DNA of 64,000 bases from Paraburkholderia fungorum. GTDB taxonomy: Bacteria; Pseudomonadota; Gammaproteobacteria; Burkholderiales; Burkholderiaceae. The notes under the pieces were generated by a model. It did no database searches. It was not told where the DNA came from and saw only the letters and a list, made by a program, of their open reading frames with translations. The first letter of the stretch is position 1, and the number at the start of each line of letters is the position of its first letter. Where the stretch lies: contig NZ_MCAS01000068.1 of assembly GCF_003610895.1 (NCBI RefSeq), forward strand, positions 211,149 to 275,148, in the 5' to 3' direction. A program made the position numbers and the translations under genes. Of this stretch, positions 7,775 to 16,734 are shown piece by piece.

Positions 7775-10288
7775 TCACGGCAACTCGCCCGCGCCCAAGG
7801 TCACTGATCCGTTCAGCGGCACGTGAACCTGTTTGCTTCTCCCCATATAGAACAATGTTGTTGACGTTCCACCTACGCTGGTCAGCGTCACTGAAGTCGG
7901 TACCGAATTAGTCCATGCCAGGTCGATAGAGAATCCGCCCTTGGCACGCAACCCGCTCACGCTGCCGTTCCCCCACTGCGATGGAAGCGCGGGTAACAAC
8001 GTGATCGATGTCGTTCTGCTTTGCAGCAGCATCTCGCACACCGCAGCAGGACCACCCATGTTCGCGTCAATCTGAAACACTTCAGGCCCATCGTCGTAAG
8101 CGTCCAGCATGTTCACAAAGCTGCCGTTTCCTGGGTTAGAAAAGGTCACTGGCGTGAGCAGCAAGGGAATCATTGAATACGCTATCGACGGTTGCTGCAA
8201 TTGAGCCCAACATGCCATTCTCCAGGCCATCCCCCACCCGAAACTGGCGGTGCCTCTCGCCGTCAGGAGCGCCTTGACGCCGTTCATGAACGTCGGATCG
8301 CTGTTGATCGAAAGGCGCTCCCCCGGGAAGAGTCCGATTAGCGGCGACAGATGGCGATGCGTGGGATCGGATTGCTCCGTTTGAGCATCGTATGACGCTT
8401 GCATCCACTCCTCGAGCATATTGTTGTTCTGAGGATTCAACTGGGGAAGATAGAGATTCGACAGCAACGCGGTGATGGTCGCAACGTAGGTCGAGTCGAC
8501 TCCGAGAACCGACGCGGTCTTGAGATAGTTTGTGAAGAGATCCCAAACCAGCTCCTGCGCATAGCTAATGCCCTGCAAATAGTTTCCGTGCTCGGGTGAC
8601 CAATCGACGTCGTCAACGAGCTGCATCAACGCCGATCCATCCGGATTCGTACCCGTTTGAACCGACACCAGACGAACCTCCCAGAACTGGCATGCAGATT
8701 TCAGGATCGGATAGATCGTTGAGAGATAGTTGCGATCTACCGTGTATTCGTAGTGTTCCCAGAGATTCCGGCAAATCCATGCATTTCCGGGTGGGTGCCA
8801 TTGCCAGGCTTGAGACCCGTATACATTTGCCGAGATGCCCACTGTCCAGCCTGCAATCTTTCTGCTGGAGTTTGCAAAGGGATTGCTCGAACTGTTGAAA
8901 CTACTTTGTGTCAAGGTTTCCCAGTCTTTGTACTGGCTGAGAACGAAGTTCAGGAACGGCTCGAAACACTCCGGTAGCCCGCCCCGGTCTGCGAGCCAGT
9001 AGGCCATCTGGACATTGATGTCGGTGTGATAGTCCGAGAACCATGCTGGATCATTCGTCGTGTTCCACAGTCCCTGCAGATTCATCGGCAAGGAGGTACG
9101 CGAGGATGCAATGCTCAGATAGCGCCCAAACTGCACATACAACGATTCCAGCCAGGGATCGGGTGGACTGCTCGGCGCAGCACGCGCCTGCAGGCGATCA
9201 GGAATCGTCAACGCATTTTGAGCGGCAGTTGATGCCCCGAAATCCACGCTGAATCTTCCGAACAGGGGCTGGTAGTCCGCGAGATGATTGGAGAGCAGTG
9301 TTCCAAAGCTACTGCCCTCGGCAGCTGCGATCTGGCCATGGGCCGTGTCCAAAGGTGATCCACCGCCCAGATAGTGATCTGCACTAATGCCGTCATAGTT
9401 AGTGCTCGCGGATACCAGAATGGTGAGGCCACTGCAATTCAGGAAGACAATCTGATCACCGTTAACAGCCAATTCCCCGTCGTCGGGCAATATCTTCGCG
9501 CACGCGCAATAGAGTTCCCCGTTAGGTAAGCTCCCAGAGAAAGATAGCATCTGGGCACTCCCATCTTTGAACGTTGTGGCGCCTCTGCCACCGTCGGCAA
9601 GAGCAATCGATCCGGTATAAGAATTGGGTGTACTGCTGGTTAGCCGAATCACCATGACATCATTCGGGAAGCTGCTGAAAATTGCTCTCTCGTAGTTGAC
9701 CTGATTGACGGAGTAGGCTGTTCTGACAAGCCCATTGCTGATATCCAGCAAGCGCTCATACTGAGTCGCGTTAGTGTGCGTGGGTAGGCTTATCGTCAAC
9801 GTACCTAGCGTTTGATAAGAACCCATTCCACTCGAGGTGTAGGCGTAATCCATTATGTTGGACTGCCCGGACCAGAGGGTGATGTCGTTCAGATAGAGCA
9901 GTTCCTGCGTAGGCGCGCCGCCAACGAGCGCCCCAAGACGGCCATTACCGATCGGCAAGCCCTCATACAGCATGTACGTCGATGGCGACGCATTGGCGCC
10001 AATGGAATCGGGAGACTGTCCGGCAGCGTAGGCGTACTTCATTTGTAACGCTTGCGCATCGGGTATCAGGCTCGCTGTCGCGGGTTCCTGACCTGAAGCA
10101 GGACTGGAACCGGCAGTGGGCGCAGAGGCGGCGCCAGCAGCGGGACCGGCTCCTGTTGTTACTGGCTGCGAGCCACCCGAATTCGCGGAGTCGGCATTGC
10201 CCCCGCACGCGTACAGATACGGCAAGATCGGTGACAATCCGCCGAGCTTGATCAGGGAACGGCGCTTTGCACTTGGTTTGTTTTCCAT
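7775..10288 (-). CDS. GH95-family alpha-L-fucosidase-like lipoprotein
   Basis: 837-residue glycoside hydrolase of family 95, expected to remove terminal alpha-1,2-linked L-fucose or L-galactose. The start at 10288 gives RR at 9-10, a hydrophobic stretch and a lipobox ending YACGG at Cys28, so a Tat- or Sec-exported lipoprotein; a Gly/Ala/Ser-rich linker to about 75 follows. Family signatures are LPIGNGRLGA (111-120), LQGLWN (404-409), SPE with Glu566 (general acid) and FQIDANMGG with Asp741. Against the AfcA catalytic set, the first of two paired Asn residues is Asp423 (HTDIN) and the second, Asn425, is kept. It follows GH35 on the same strand. Confidence 0.85.
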   Translation of the reverse strand: MENKPSAKRRSLIKLGGLSPILPYLYACGGNADSANSGGSQPVTTGAGPAAGAASAPTAGSSPASGQEPATASLIPDAQALQMKYAYAAGQSPDSIGANASPSTYMLYEGLPIGNGRLGALVGGAPTQELLYLNDITLWSGQSNIMDYAYTSSGMGSYQTLGTLTISLPTHTNATQYERLLDISNGLVRTAYSVNQVNYERAIFSSFPNDVMVIRLTSSTPNSYTGSIALADGGRGATTFKDGSAQMLSFSGSLPNGELYCACAKILPDDGELAVNGDQIVFLNCSGLTILVSASTNYDGISADHYLGGGSPLDTAHGQIAAAEGSSFGTLLSNHLADYQPLFGRFSVDFGASTAAQNALTIPDRLQARAAPSSPPDPWLESLYVQFGRYLSIASSRTSLPMNLQGLWNTTNDPAWFSDYHTDINVQMAYWLADRGGLPECFEPFLNFVLSQYKDWETLTQSSFNSSSNPFANSSRKIAGWTVGISANVYGSQAWQWHPPGNAWICRNLWEHYEYTVDRNYLSTIYPILKSACQFWEVRLVSVQTGTNPDGSALMQLVDDVDWSPEHGNYLQGISYAQELVWDLFTNYLKTASVLGVDSTYVATITALLSNLYLPQLNPQNNNMLEEWMQASYDAQTEQSDPTHRHLSPLIGLFPGERLSINSDPTFMNGVKALLTARGTASFGWGMAWRMACWAQLQQPSIAYSMIPLLLTPVTFSNPGNGSFVNMLDAYDDGPEVFQIDANMGGPAAVCEMLLQSRTTSITLLPALPSQWGNGSVSGLRAKGGFSIDLAWTNSVPTSVTLTSVGGTSTTLFYMGRSKQVHVPLNGSVTLGAGELP

Positions 10289-10425
10289 CGATGTCTCCGC
10301 TACTGCTGGTCTGTTTTTGACAGATCCGCCGGCACGCCCGGCTCCTGCCGACAAGATTCTCTATTTCAGTATTTTTTGGATTACTAACTACGTATGAATA
10401 CGGACGACGAGATAAGATCGAGGCC

Positions 10426-10443
10426 GGACCCCGTAGGGGGTCC
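10426..10443. repeat. strong hairpin between GH35 and GH95 genes
   Basis: Seven-base perfect stem GGACCCC/GGGGTCC with a four-base loop, extendable to about nine pairs with a bulge. It is not followed by a T-run on either strand. It may attenuate or stabilise the GH35-GH95 transcript rather than terminate it. Confidence 0.5.
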
Positions 10444-10481
10444 CGGCGCTGACTGAAGGCACCTCCCGCGGTCCGGTGTTA

Positions 10482-13400
10482 TTAGTTGGCTGACAGCCAG
10501 GCTGAATAGTCGGGAGAGTCGTTAAGTTGAACCGGCACGCCGCCTCGAACAGTTCCCAGATTGACGAGCCGGACACTTTCGAGGCCGTCGGACGGGTTGC
10601 CGTTGCTGGTCACCGCAATGGCGATCGTGTTTTGTCCGTTGGGATTGAGAATGCCATTGGGGACAACAAAGGTATGTTGTGGTCCAACATTCGCAATGTA
10701 CTGACCCATGTTCCAGCCATTCACGAAGATCAGGGCGCGATAGTTCCCGCCAGTGATCGTGCCGTCGGCGCCGCCGATCTGAATGCCGACCGACACGTCA
10801 TTCCCAGCCGGGATCGATAGCGGGAAGGTCGTCCTGAACCATGAAGTGCCCGCGTACGCCTGTCCAGCCGGCAATGTGGCAGCCGACCAACCCGCGGCCG
10901 GAAATCCTGCGAGATACCAGCCGTTGCGCTCGCCCCATAGTCCGCCGTTGTTCATCGGACCGCGAGCGGTGTCCCACAGATCTTCGCCACCGGCATTGCC
11001 TTGTATCTTCCACGCGATGCTCGTGGTCGAACCGGAACCGAGAGAAACTGAAACCAGCCCTCTTCCCTCCTTGTGGCCGTCATTCGCGTACCAGTCTTCG
11101 TTGTGCCCATTATTTCGAACCATTGTCGCGATAACGTGCGGCCCTGGCGCCAACGTCGCCGGGACGGTGAACGTGCCGCAAGTTGAGCCGCCCAGTACAT
11201 TCTGTCCGAGATAATTGCCGTCAACCCAGACCTGATCCAGGCCGGCCTGGCTCCCACAGTAATTCAACGTAATCGCAGATACGTTCGAAGTCGAAGTGAA
11301 TTTTCCGCGGTACCAGACGTCGCCATGATGGAAACCGTAGTCGTCGGCGGTGAGCACCGGCTGTCCGGACGGCGGAGGCGTCGTGCTATTGGTCGATGTC
11401 AACGAAGCGCTAATCCATTTCGAGTCATCAAACGCGGATTGTGCTTCGGGCGACTCCTGCATGTAACGCCACGATTGCGCCGTGAGATCAGGGAGCGAGA
11501 CAGCGTCAGGTCCACTCAGCGCATTTTGCGCCAGGAGGCTTCCCGATGCGGTCGATTGGCTGGCAATAGCCGCGCCATTCCAGGAGACTTGCTTGATCGC
11601 CGCCGGCGCCCATACCTCCAGCGAGCCCGCCGATACCGTGTCGCCGGTCATCCCGAGAGTCGTCCCGCTAATCGCGGCCGTGCGGAGCAGCGCAGGACCT
11701 CGTGCGAGTATCGGGCCGGCGCTGGTATTTTGCCTCCAGAAGGTCGCCGCGGTATTGTCGTCAGCGATAAGCAACATCAGCGGGGTGGCGCTACCGCCGC
11801 CGGATATCAGGATTCTCGTCAACTCGTTGTGCTGATAGTTCAACCGCAGCTGCCCTGTGGAGGGATCCCACGCCTGACTAACGTTGCTGGACGGACCTCC
11901 AATCACCGACACAGTGGGTTGCGAGGAGAAGCGCAGTACTGTCTCCCCATCTTCTGCCTGCCGGCCATACAGCAGGACGACGTCGCCCACCGCAGCCGAC
12001 AGTTGTGTATCGAGGTCCGACGTCGTGTAGACAAGATGATGCTGACCGAACGAGTAGTTCGCGAGCAGCAGTTTGGAATCTGCACCGTTGAGTCTTAACG
12101 TCCCTTGCTGCGGCACGGTGAAGCCACCGTCGGGTGTCACGACCGGGAAAGTAAAGGTGTCGTTTGAAGTCGCATTTGAGGGCGAGTGCAGGACCGTGTA
12201 CAGATTGGTTCCGGAGGTATTGTCCACTCCGTGCAGAATCTGAATGGATTGCGATGACGCGCTAACGGCGCTTCCAGCGTCAACATGCATGATCGCGGGA
12301 ACACTTTGGACAAAATTGCCCAGCGCCTTAAGCGTAGCCATTTTGGGCCGCAACTGGCGGCCCTCGTCTATCGCGGCACCGTAGTCATACGACGTATACA
12401 GCCCGGTAGACGGCAACCAACCCCAATTCGTGCCACCAAACGACATGTAGATGTTCTGAATCGCGAATCGGTTCGCGATGTTGGTCCCGTAGAACAGCCG
12501 TTCGAAGTTCGAGCCGGCGCCCGCTTGAGACATGCATGGATAAATGCCGGAAGATCCCCAGTTGTCAAACCAGCCGCCTTCCATTTCGGCGATGAATCCA
12601 GGCGTATAAGGTGAAGCTGTCGCCCCGCCCTTCGCCCCTCCAGTGCTAAACAGACCGTACCACCCCGCACCCGGGTTACCGGTGCAGTTTGTCTGTGGAT
12701 AGTCGTCGAATGCATACAGGTCGACCGGGCCGGTTACCACGCCTGGAATCGGGGAGTTTGCCGGAACGAAATTGCCGTTCGGCCCCGGATCATTGTGGAA
12801 AATCGGCACCGAAATCCCATCCGATCGGGCCCAATCATGAAGATCCTGCATGTAGCCCGTCTGGCTGGTGTCCTGCATTTCATTTTCGATCTGATAGAGG
12901 ATGACCGTACCCTGACCCGTGGTCAGCTGGTGTCGAGCGATGATCGGGTTGACTTTGCTCATCCACTCGCGCGCGGCCGCCAGGTAATCAGGCGCGCTGG
13001 TGCGGGCTTTGCCGCTCTGCGTAAGTAACCAGCCAGGAAATCCGCCGGCGTCCGTCTCCGCGTTGATGTATGGGCCGGGGCGCGCAATGACATAGAGGCC
13101 CGCTTGCGCCGCCATGTCGAGCAGCGTATCCATGTCACGGATTCCCGTGAAATCATAGGCTCCTGCCTTCGCGGAGCTATAACCCCAGTCGAAGTAGATG
13201 GAGACGGCGTTAAAGCCATTGGCCTTGAGTTTCTGCAGGACATCGAGCCACAGACTAGGACTCGGCAACCGGAACGGATGAAATTCACCGGACCAGATCG
13301 GCGTAGTTTTTCCGTCGACCCTAAGCGTGTAATGGTCCCAGCCGATCTTGTGCGCAACGAGCTGCGGCGGAGTGCCCGACGGCAGACTTGGCAGGGTGGG

Positions 13401-13538
13401 GCCGGCTCCAGTCGTCGCGCCTCCCGCGCTGGTGCCGCTTGTCGTGCTGCTGCCGGACTCCGGGTTATCGCTTCCGCCACACGCACTCATCAAGACGGCC
13501 CCACATGCCGCCGCCAACAGCAAACCAGAAAGCTTCAT
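10482..13538 (-). CDS. GH35 beta-galactosidase, secreted lipoprotein
   Basis: About 1018 residues. The ATG at 13538 is chosen over one two codons upstream because GGGAG sits six bases before it. A lipoprotein signal (LMSAC, Cys20) and a Ser/Thr/Gly linker (22-55) lead to the TIM-barrel: SGEFHPFR (83-90), IARPGPYINAE (151-161), acid/base Glu220 in QIENE, nucleophile Glu318 in IAEME. C-terminal beta-sandwich domains follow, including two jelly-roll-like segments (VWYRGKF and SWFRTTF). It should release beta-linked galactose at the cell surface or in the periplasm. Flanked by GH95 and GH43 genes, which suggests side-chain galactose of plant arabinogalactan. Confidence 0.88.
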   Translation of the reverse strand: MKLSGLLLAAACGAVLMSACGGSDNPESGSSTTSGTSAGGATTGAGPTLPSLPSGTPPQLVAHKIGWDHYTLRVDGKTTPIWSGEFHPFRLPSPSLWLDVLQKLKANGFNAVSIYFDWGYSSAKAGAYDFTGIRDMDTLLDMAAQAGLYVIARPGPYINAETDAGGFPGWLLTQSGKARTSAPDYLAAAREWMSKVNPIIARHQLTTGQGTVILYQIENEMQDTSQTGYMQDLHDWARSDGISVPIFHNDPGPNGNFVPANSPIPGVVTGPVDLYAFDDYPQTNCTGNPGAGWYGLFSTGGAKGGATASPYTPGFIAEMEGGWFDNWGSSGIYPCMSQAGAGSNFERLFYGTNIANRFAIQNIYMSFGGTNWGWLPSTGLYTSYDYGAAIDEGRQLRPKMATLKALGNFVQSVPAIMHVDAGSAVSASSQSIQILHGVDNTSGTNLYTVLHSPSNATSNDTFTFPVVTPDGGFTVPQQGTLRLNGADSKLLLANYSFGQHHLVYTTSDLDTQLSAAVGDVVLLYGRQAEDGETVLRFSSQPTVSVIGGPSSNVSQAWDPSTGQLRLNYQHNELTRILISGGGSATPLMLLIADDNTAATFWRQNTSAGPILARGPALLRTAAISGTTLGMTGDTVSAGSLEVWAPAAIKQVSWNGAAIASQSTASGSLLAQNALSGPDAVSLPDLTAQSWRYMQESPEAQSAFDDSKWISASLTSTNSTTPPPSGQPVLTADDYGFHHGDVWYRGKFTSTSNVSAITLNYCGSQAGLDQVWVDGNYLGQNVLGGSTCGTFTVPATLAPGPHVIATMVRNNGHNEDWYANDGHKEGRGLVSVSLGSGSTTSIAWKIQGNAGGEDLWDTARGPMNNGGLWGERNGWYLAGFPAAGWSAATLPAGQAYAGTSWFRTTFPLSIPAGNDVSVGIQIGGADGTITGGNYRALIFVNGWNMGQYIANVGPQHTFVVPNGILNPNGQNTIAIAVTSNGNPSDGLESVRLVNLGTVRGGVPVQLNDSPDYSAWLSAN

Positions 13539-13775
13539 GAACATCTCCCAATTGCGCCGGCCAATTGATCACCTTACCGGCGCCATATATTTTGGAATGC
13601 GAATCAAATTACCAACAAACGCGTCCAGATGCGATCTCCAGACCACGTGGTTCACAGAACTTTGAGTTCTCCGGCCGCTCACGCAGCGAGTTCTTCGTTT
13701 GAAACAGTCTCCGCAGCCGCACGGAACTACGCCAGGTCATTCCAGAGCAGAGACGCAGTTGCTGCCTGCCGCACG

Positions 13776-14111
13776 TCATTCAATCCAGCCAGCATCCTCC
13801 AGATCGAATTCCGGGGTTAGGTCTTTATCGCAAAGGGAAAGCACGACGGTGCCCGAACGGGTGTTTCCTCGCGTGCGACCGCGCCACGCCAGTTCGCGCA
13901 ACCCACGATTGACCGTATTGACATGCAAGCCAAGAAAGTCAGCCATCAGTCGTTGAGGCGGCAATTTTTCTCCCGGCCGTACGAGCCCGGCATTGATCGC
14001 ATCCTCGATCGCACTCGCCAATGCCAGATAACATGGCCCCGGATACCCCGAAATTGAGGGCATCCAGGCTCGTATGGTCTTTTCCGATACATCTTGATTG
14101 AAATGATCCAT
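13776..14111 (-). CDS. truncated MocR/GntR-type DNA-binding domain
   Basis: 111 residues consisting only of the winged helix-turn-helix that opens MocR-type regulators (GPCYLALASAIEDAI..G..PGEKLPPQRLMADFLG...NTVNRGLRELAWRG). MocR proteins continue with an aminotransferase-like domain of about 350 residues; here the frame stops 20-25 residues after the DNA-binding domain and nothing like that domain follows. The start at 14111 has GGAG eight bases upstream. Lying between the GH43 and GH35 genes, it may be a stand-alone local regulator or a decayed gene. The DNA-binding call is firm, the functional status is not. Confidence 0.6.
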   Translation of the reverse strand: MDHFNQDVSEKTIRAWMPSISGYPGPCYLALASAIEDAINAGLVRPGEKLPPQRLMADFLGLHVNTVNRGLRELAWRGRTRGNTRSGTVVLSLCDKDLTPEFDLEDAGWIE

Positions 14112-14294
14112 GAAGCCTGCTCCGAACTCAGTCAAGCGAACTCCGCGATGTTCCGCGCGCGTGCTCCGTCAGATACGCAACCTTCTGCGCGACCCACACC
14201 ACCCGTAGGCTGCGCGGCGATCCCGCCCGCATCCCGTGCAGGAAAGATCGTCCACCGCCGTTTCCCCAAGGGGCGGCGGCGGATCAGGTCACAC

Positions 14295-15947
14295 CTAGTT
14301 ATCGAGGAAGAGTTCCTCGACGTCCGGCGCGTAGCTAGTGCTCTGGCCTGAAACCGTTGCGCCGGAGATCGACACGCTGTTTGCGCCGGCCATGAGGCTC
14401 AAAGGTACGGGGACCGTGCCACCGTACGTTCCGGTCGGAGGGAACGTGACCACTACACCGGTGTTTCCGTTTGTCGTCACCGTGGCGTAGCGAGGATTGG
14501 GATCGTTGTTGATGTAACTGATGTACGCAATTTCGGTGATGGGGCTTTGCGCGTTAATTCCACTAAAGGTCATGGTGCCATTTCCCGGTCCACCGATGTA
14601 ACCCACTGCGCTGCCGGACATGAAACATTGTGAGCAGCTATAGGATCCGGCGCCTCCCGACAGACTGGTGCCAGGCGACGTTGCGTCATAGTCCAGGGTA
14701 GACACGGCGGGTTGAAGCAACCCAGTCGTCAGATCCATTCCGAACGCGTTGTCCCACTGAGGCAACCTGACTGTTCCGCCGTTGACGGCGAGCGGAAGCC
14801 AGACGTAGGAGGAGTTCTGAAGGTAATTGCCGTTCCACCGGTCACCCATGTACATGTACGTGGTTCCGCTACTTCCTGTAACCGGCAGGACATAGGTCGC
14901 CTGGGAAGAGAAGGTATTTGTCCCTGAGGGGGCCAGCGCTGTCGGACCGGTCCATGGACCCGCCGGCGTGCTTGCCGCCATGTAGAAGTTGCCGTTCAGA
15001 TTCCAGCCCGTCAGGCCTGAGCCGATTACGAAGTAGTAGCCGTTGGCCTTAAACATGGTGGGTGCTTCGAGTGCGACCCACTGATTCGGACCGCCTATGG
15101 TGTAGACCAGACTGTCGACGCTGAGATAGTCGCTCGTCAGTTTATAGATATGTGTCCCGACGCCTCGATCTTCGCTCAACAGATACGCCGTTCCGTCGTC
15201 GTCCTTGAACAGCCCCATGTCGCGACTGGAGCTGCTGTTGGGCGGCATGAAGCTGCCCTGATAGGTGTACGGACCACATGGCGTCGTGCTGGTCGCAACG
15301 CCGACCTTTGCGAAGGAGTACGATGTATTGTCCACGTGCATATACATCACGTACTGCTTTGTGGTGTCGTTGAAGATGACCTTTGGCCTTTCGACCACCT
15401 GACTCGCGGCAATGTCGCCAGTGGGCTGCGGCGAAAGCGCGTTGCCTTCGAAGTGCCAGCTTTGCAGATTCTTCGACGAATAGCATTTTACGTTCTGGAA
15501 CGTTCCGGACGTTGTCTCTCCGGTTTTGTCTTCGCCAACCCAGTAGTAGGTATCTCCCACCTGGAACATGCCGCCGCCGTGTGCCTGGATCTGGTTCCCG
15601 GCGTCATCCTGCCAAAGGGCAGAAGGATGAATGACAGATTGCACGTCGGCAACCGGCGTGGTGGACGGTCCTCCAGACGAACCGGGAGGCGAGCCGTTGC
15701 TGGAGCCGTTGTTCGAGCCAGAGTTTGAGCCGGTCGTGGATCCCTGCGAAGACCCTGTGCTGCCGCCGGTATTCGAGTTCGACGCTGATCCTGCAGGCGC
15801 ACCGCCTGAGTTTGACGCGCTCGGAGAGCTGGGTTTCTGTGCGGAATCGGTGCCATTGTTCGGATTGCTGCTGCCCCCGCCGCATCCTGCCAGAAGCAGT
15901 GCGGAAATCAGAGCGCAACAAAGAGGGGATAAGAAATTTTGCTTCAC
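14295..15947 (-). CDS. GH43 exo-beta-1,3-galactanase-like lipoprotein
   Basis: 550 residues. Signal peptide with lipobox LLAGC (Cys22), then a very long Ser/Gly/Asn/Pro linker (23-97). The five-bladed propeller shows AHGGGMF (122-128), VERPKV, SRDMGLFKDDDGTAYLL, ALEAPTMF, SSQATYVLP and YMGDRW. These are the signature segments of GH43 subfamily 24, exo-beta-1,3-galactanases acting on the type II arabinogalactan backbone. That subfamily is known to lack the usual catalytic Asp and to rely on Gln; a Gln is present in SSQATY. The last 130 residues look like a carbohydrate-binding beta-sandwich (CBM35/6 type). Subfamily assignment is from motif memory, not a search. Confidence 0.78.
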   Translation of the reverse strand: MKQNFLSPLCCALISALLLAGCGGGSSNPNNGTDSAQKPSSPSASNSGGAPAGSASNSNTGGSTGSSQGSTTGSNSGSNNGSSNGSPPGSSGGPSTTPVADVQSVIHPSALWQDDAGNQIQAHGGGMFQVGDTYYWVGEDKTGETTSGTFQNVKCYSSKNLQSWHFEGNALSPQPTGDIAASQVVERPKVIFNDTTKQYVMYMHVDNTSYSFAKVGVATSTTPCGPYTYQGSFMPPNSSSSRDMGLFKDDDGTAYLLSEDRGVGTHIYKLTSDYLSVDSLVYTIGGPNQWVALEAPTMFKANGYYFVIGSGLTGWNLNGNFYMAASTPAGPWTGPTALAPSGTNTFSSQATYVLPVTGSSGTTYMYMGDRWNGNYLQNSSYVWLPLAVNGGTVRLPQWDNAFGMDLTTGLLQPAVSTLDYDATSPGTSLSGGAGSYSCSQCFMSGSAVGYIGGPGNGTMTFSGINAQSPITEIAYISYINNDPNPRYATVTTNGNTGVVVTFPPTGTYGGTVPVPLSLMAGANSVSISGATVSGQSTSYAPDVEELFLDN

Positions 15948-16116
15948 GATTGTCTCCTTCTGTTATTTATGTGCGAGGTCGTTTTTGGGAATTTCCGCCT
16001 TCGCTTATAGTTTTCCAACGAGGTCGCCGCGGCTCTACATCGCCATAGTCGAATGGCGATATCGCACCGCCCATTTAATCAAGGCGACGATCTCTCAGTA
16101 CAATTTGTCTTCAATA

Positions 16117-16191
16117 ATGGGAAACTCCAGAAGATACGCAGACATTAAAAATGTCGCTCACACTATATCCATTCGCAGACCTAAAAAATAA
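16117..16191 (+). pseudogene. possible relic of a LacI-family regulator N terminus
   Basis: A 24-codon frame begins with ATG and reads MGNSRRYADIKNVAHTIS before turning to IRRPKK and a stop. The first 18 residues resemble the start of LacI/GalR regulators (SRRYxTIKDVAxxAGVS), where the first helix of the DNA-binding domain begins. Nothing after it continues the family. It lies 170 bases upstream of the GH43 start on the opposite strand, where a divergent sugar regulator would be expected. Short similarity, so low confidence. Confidence 0.3.
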
Positions 16192-16734
16192 GGTCTGTTC
16201 ATAATGAGGTTTACCATAGCCAGAGCGGGCAACGGTCCGATCCCTCTCACATGTGTGGGTCTACGTGCCAACCGTAGTTTGACGGCGATTCTATGACAGC
16301 GGCACCCAAATAAACAACGCTTTCATTTCCGAACCAAAATTTGGGAATTACTTTGTCTACTCCGCACAAATTCAACTATTTTTCAAATAATGAACAAATA
16401 GGATTCCTATGTATACGGCGTTTATTTCATACAGCCATTTAAAAAAATAAATCCATGCCTTGTGACAAATGGAATGCGACGCGGGTTAATGAGCGAGTGC
16501 TGTGGATCGCTCCTCGGTACATAAGGCCTGCCTACCGCGACTGCCGCTGCAATCCAACCGTGCAGGCAGCCCTCGTTACCGGATTGAGATCAAAATGAGG
16601 TATCGTGACGCACAATGTGGCAATTTTTGACAGTTAAACACTGGCTTTGTAGATTGTCAACACAAAGCAAAAACTGTTTGCACGTTTGCGCCGCCGCGAG
16701 GCAAACGATCAGACGAAACGGGCGCTGACACTGC
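16192..16734. other. AT-rich intergenic region, no gene seen
   Basis: Roughly 540 bases with clearly lower GC than the surroundings (especially 16290-16480). No frame with a start and family motif on either strand, no tRNA-like fold noticed. It separates the glycosidase cluster from the CFA-synthase gene and may mark the edge of an acquired segment. Confidence 0.5.

Noticed and set aside
15650..15880. Repetitive GAGCC/GTTTGAGCC-type sequence as a CRISPR or satellite repeat
   Set aside because: It encodes the Ser/Gly/Asn linker of the GH43 lipoprotein; units are irregular codon repeats without spacers.
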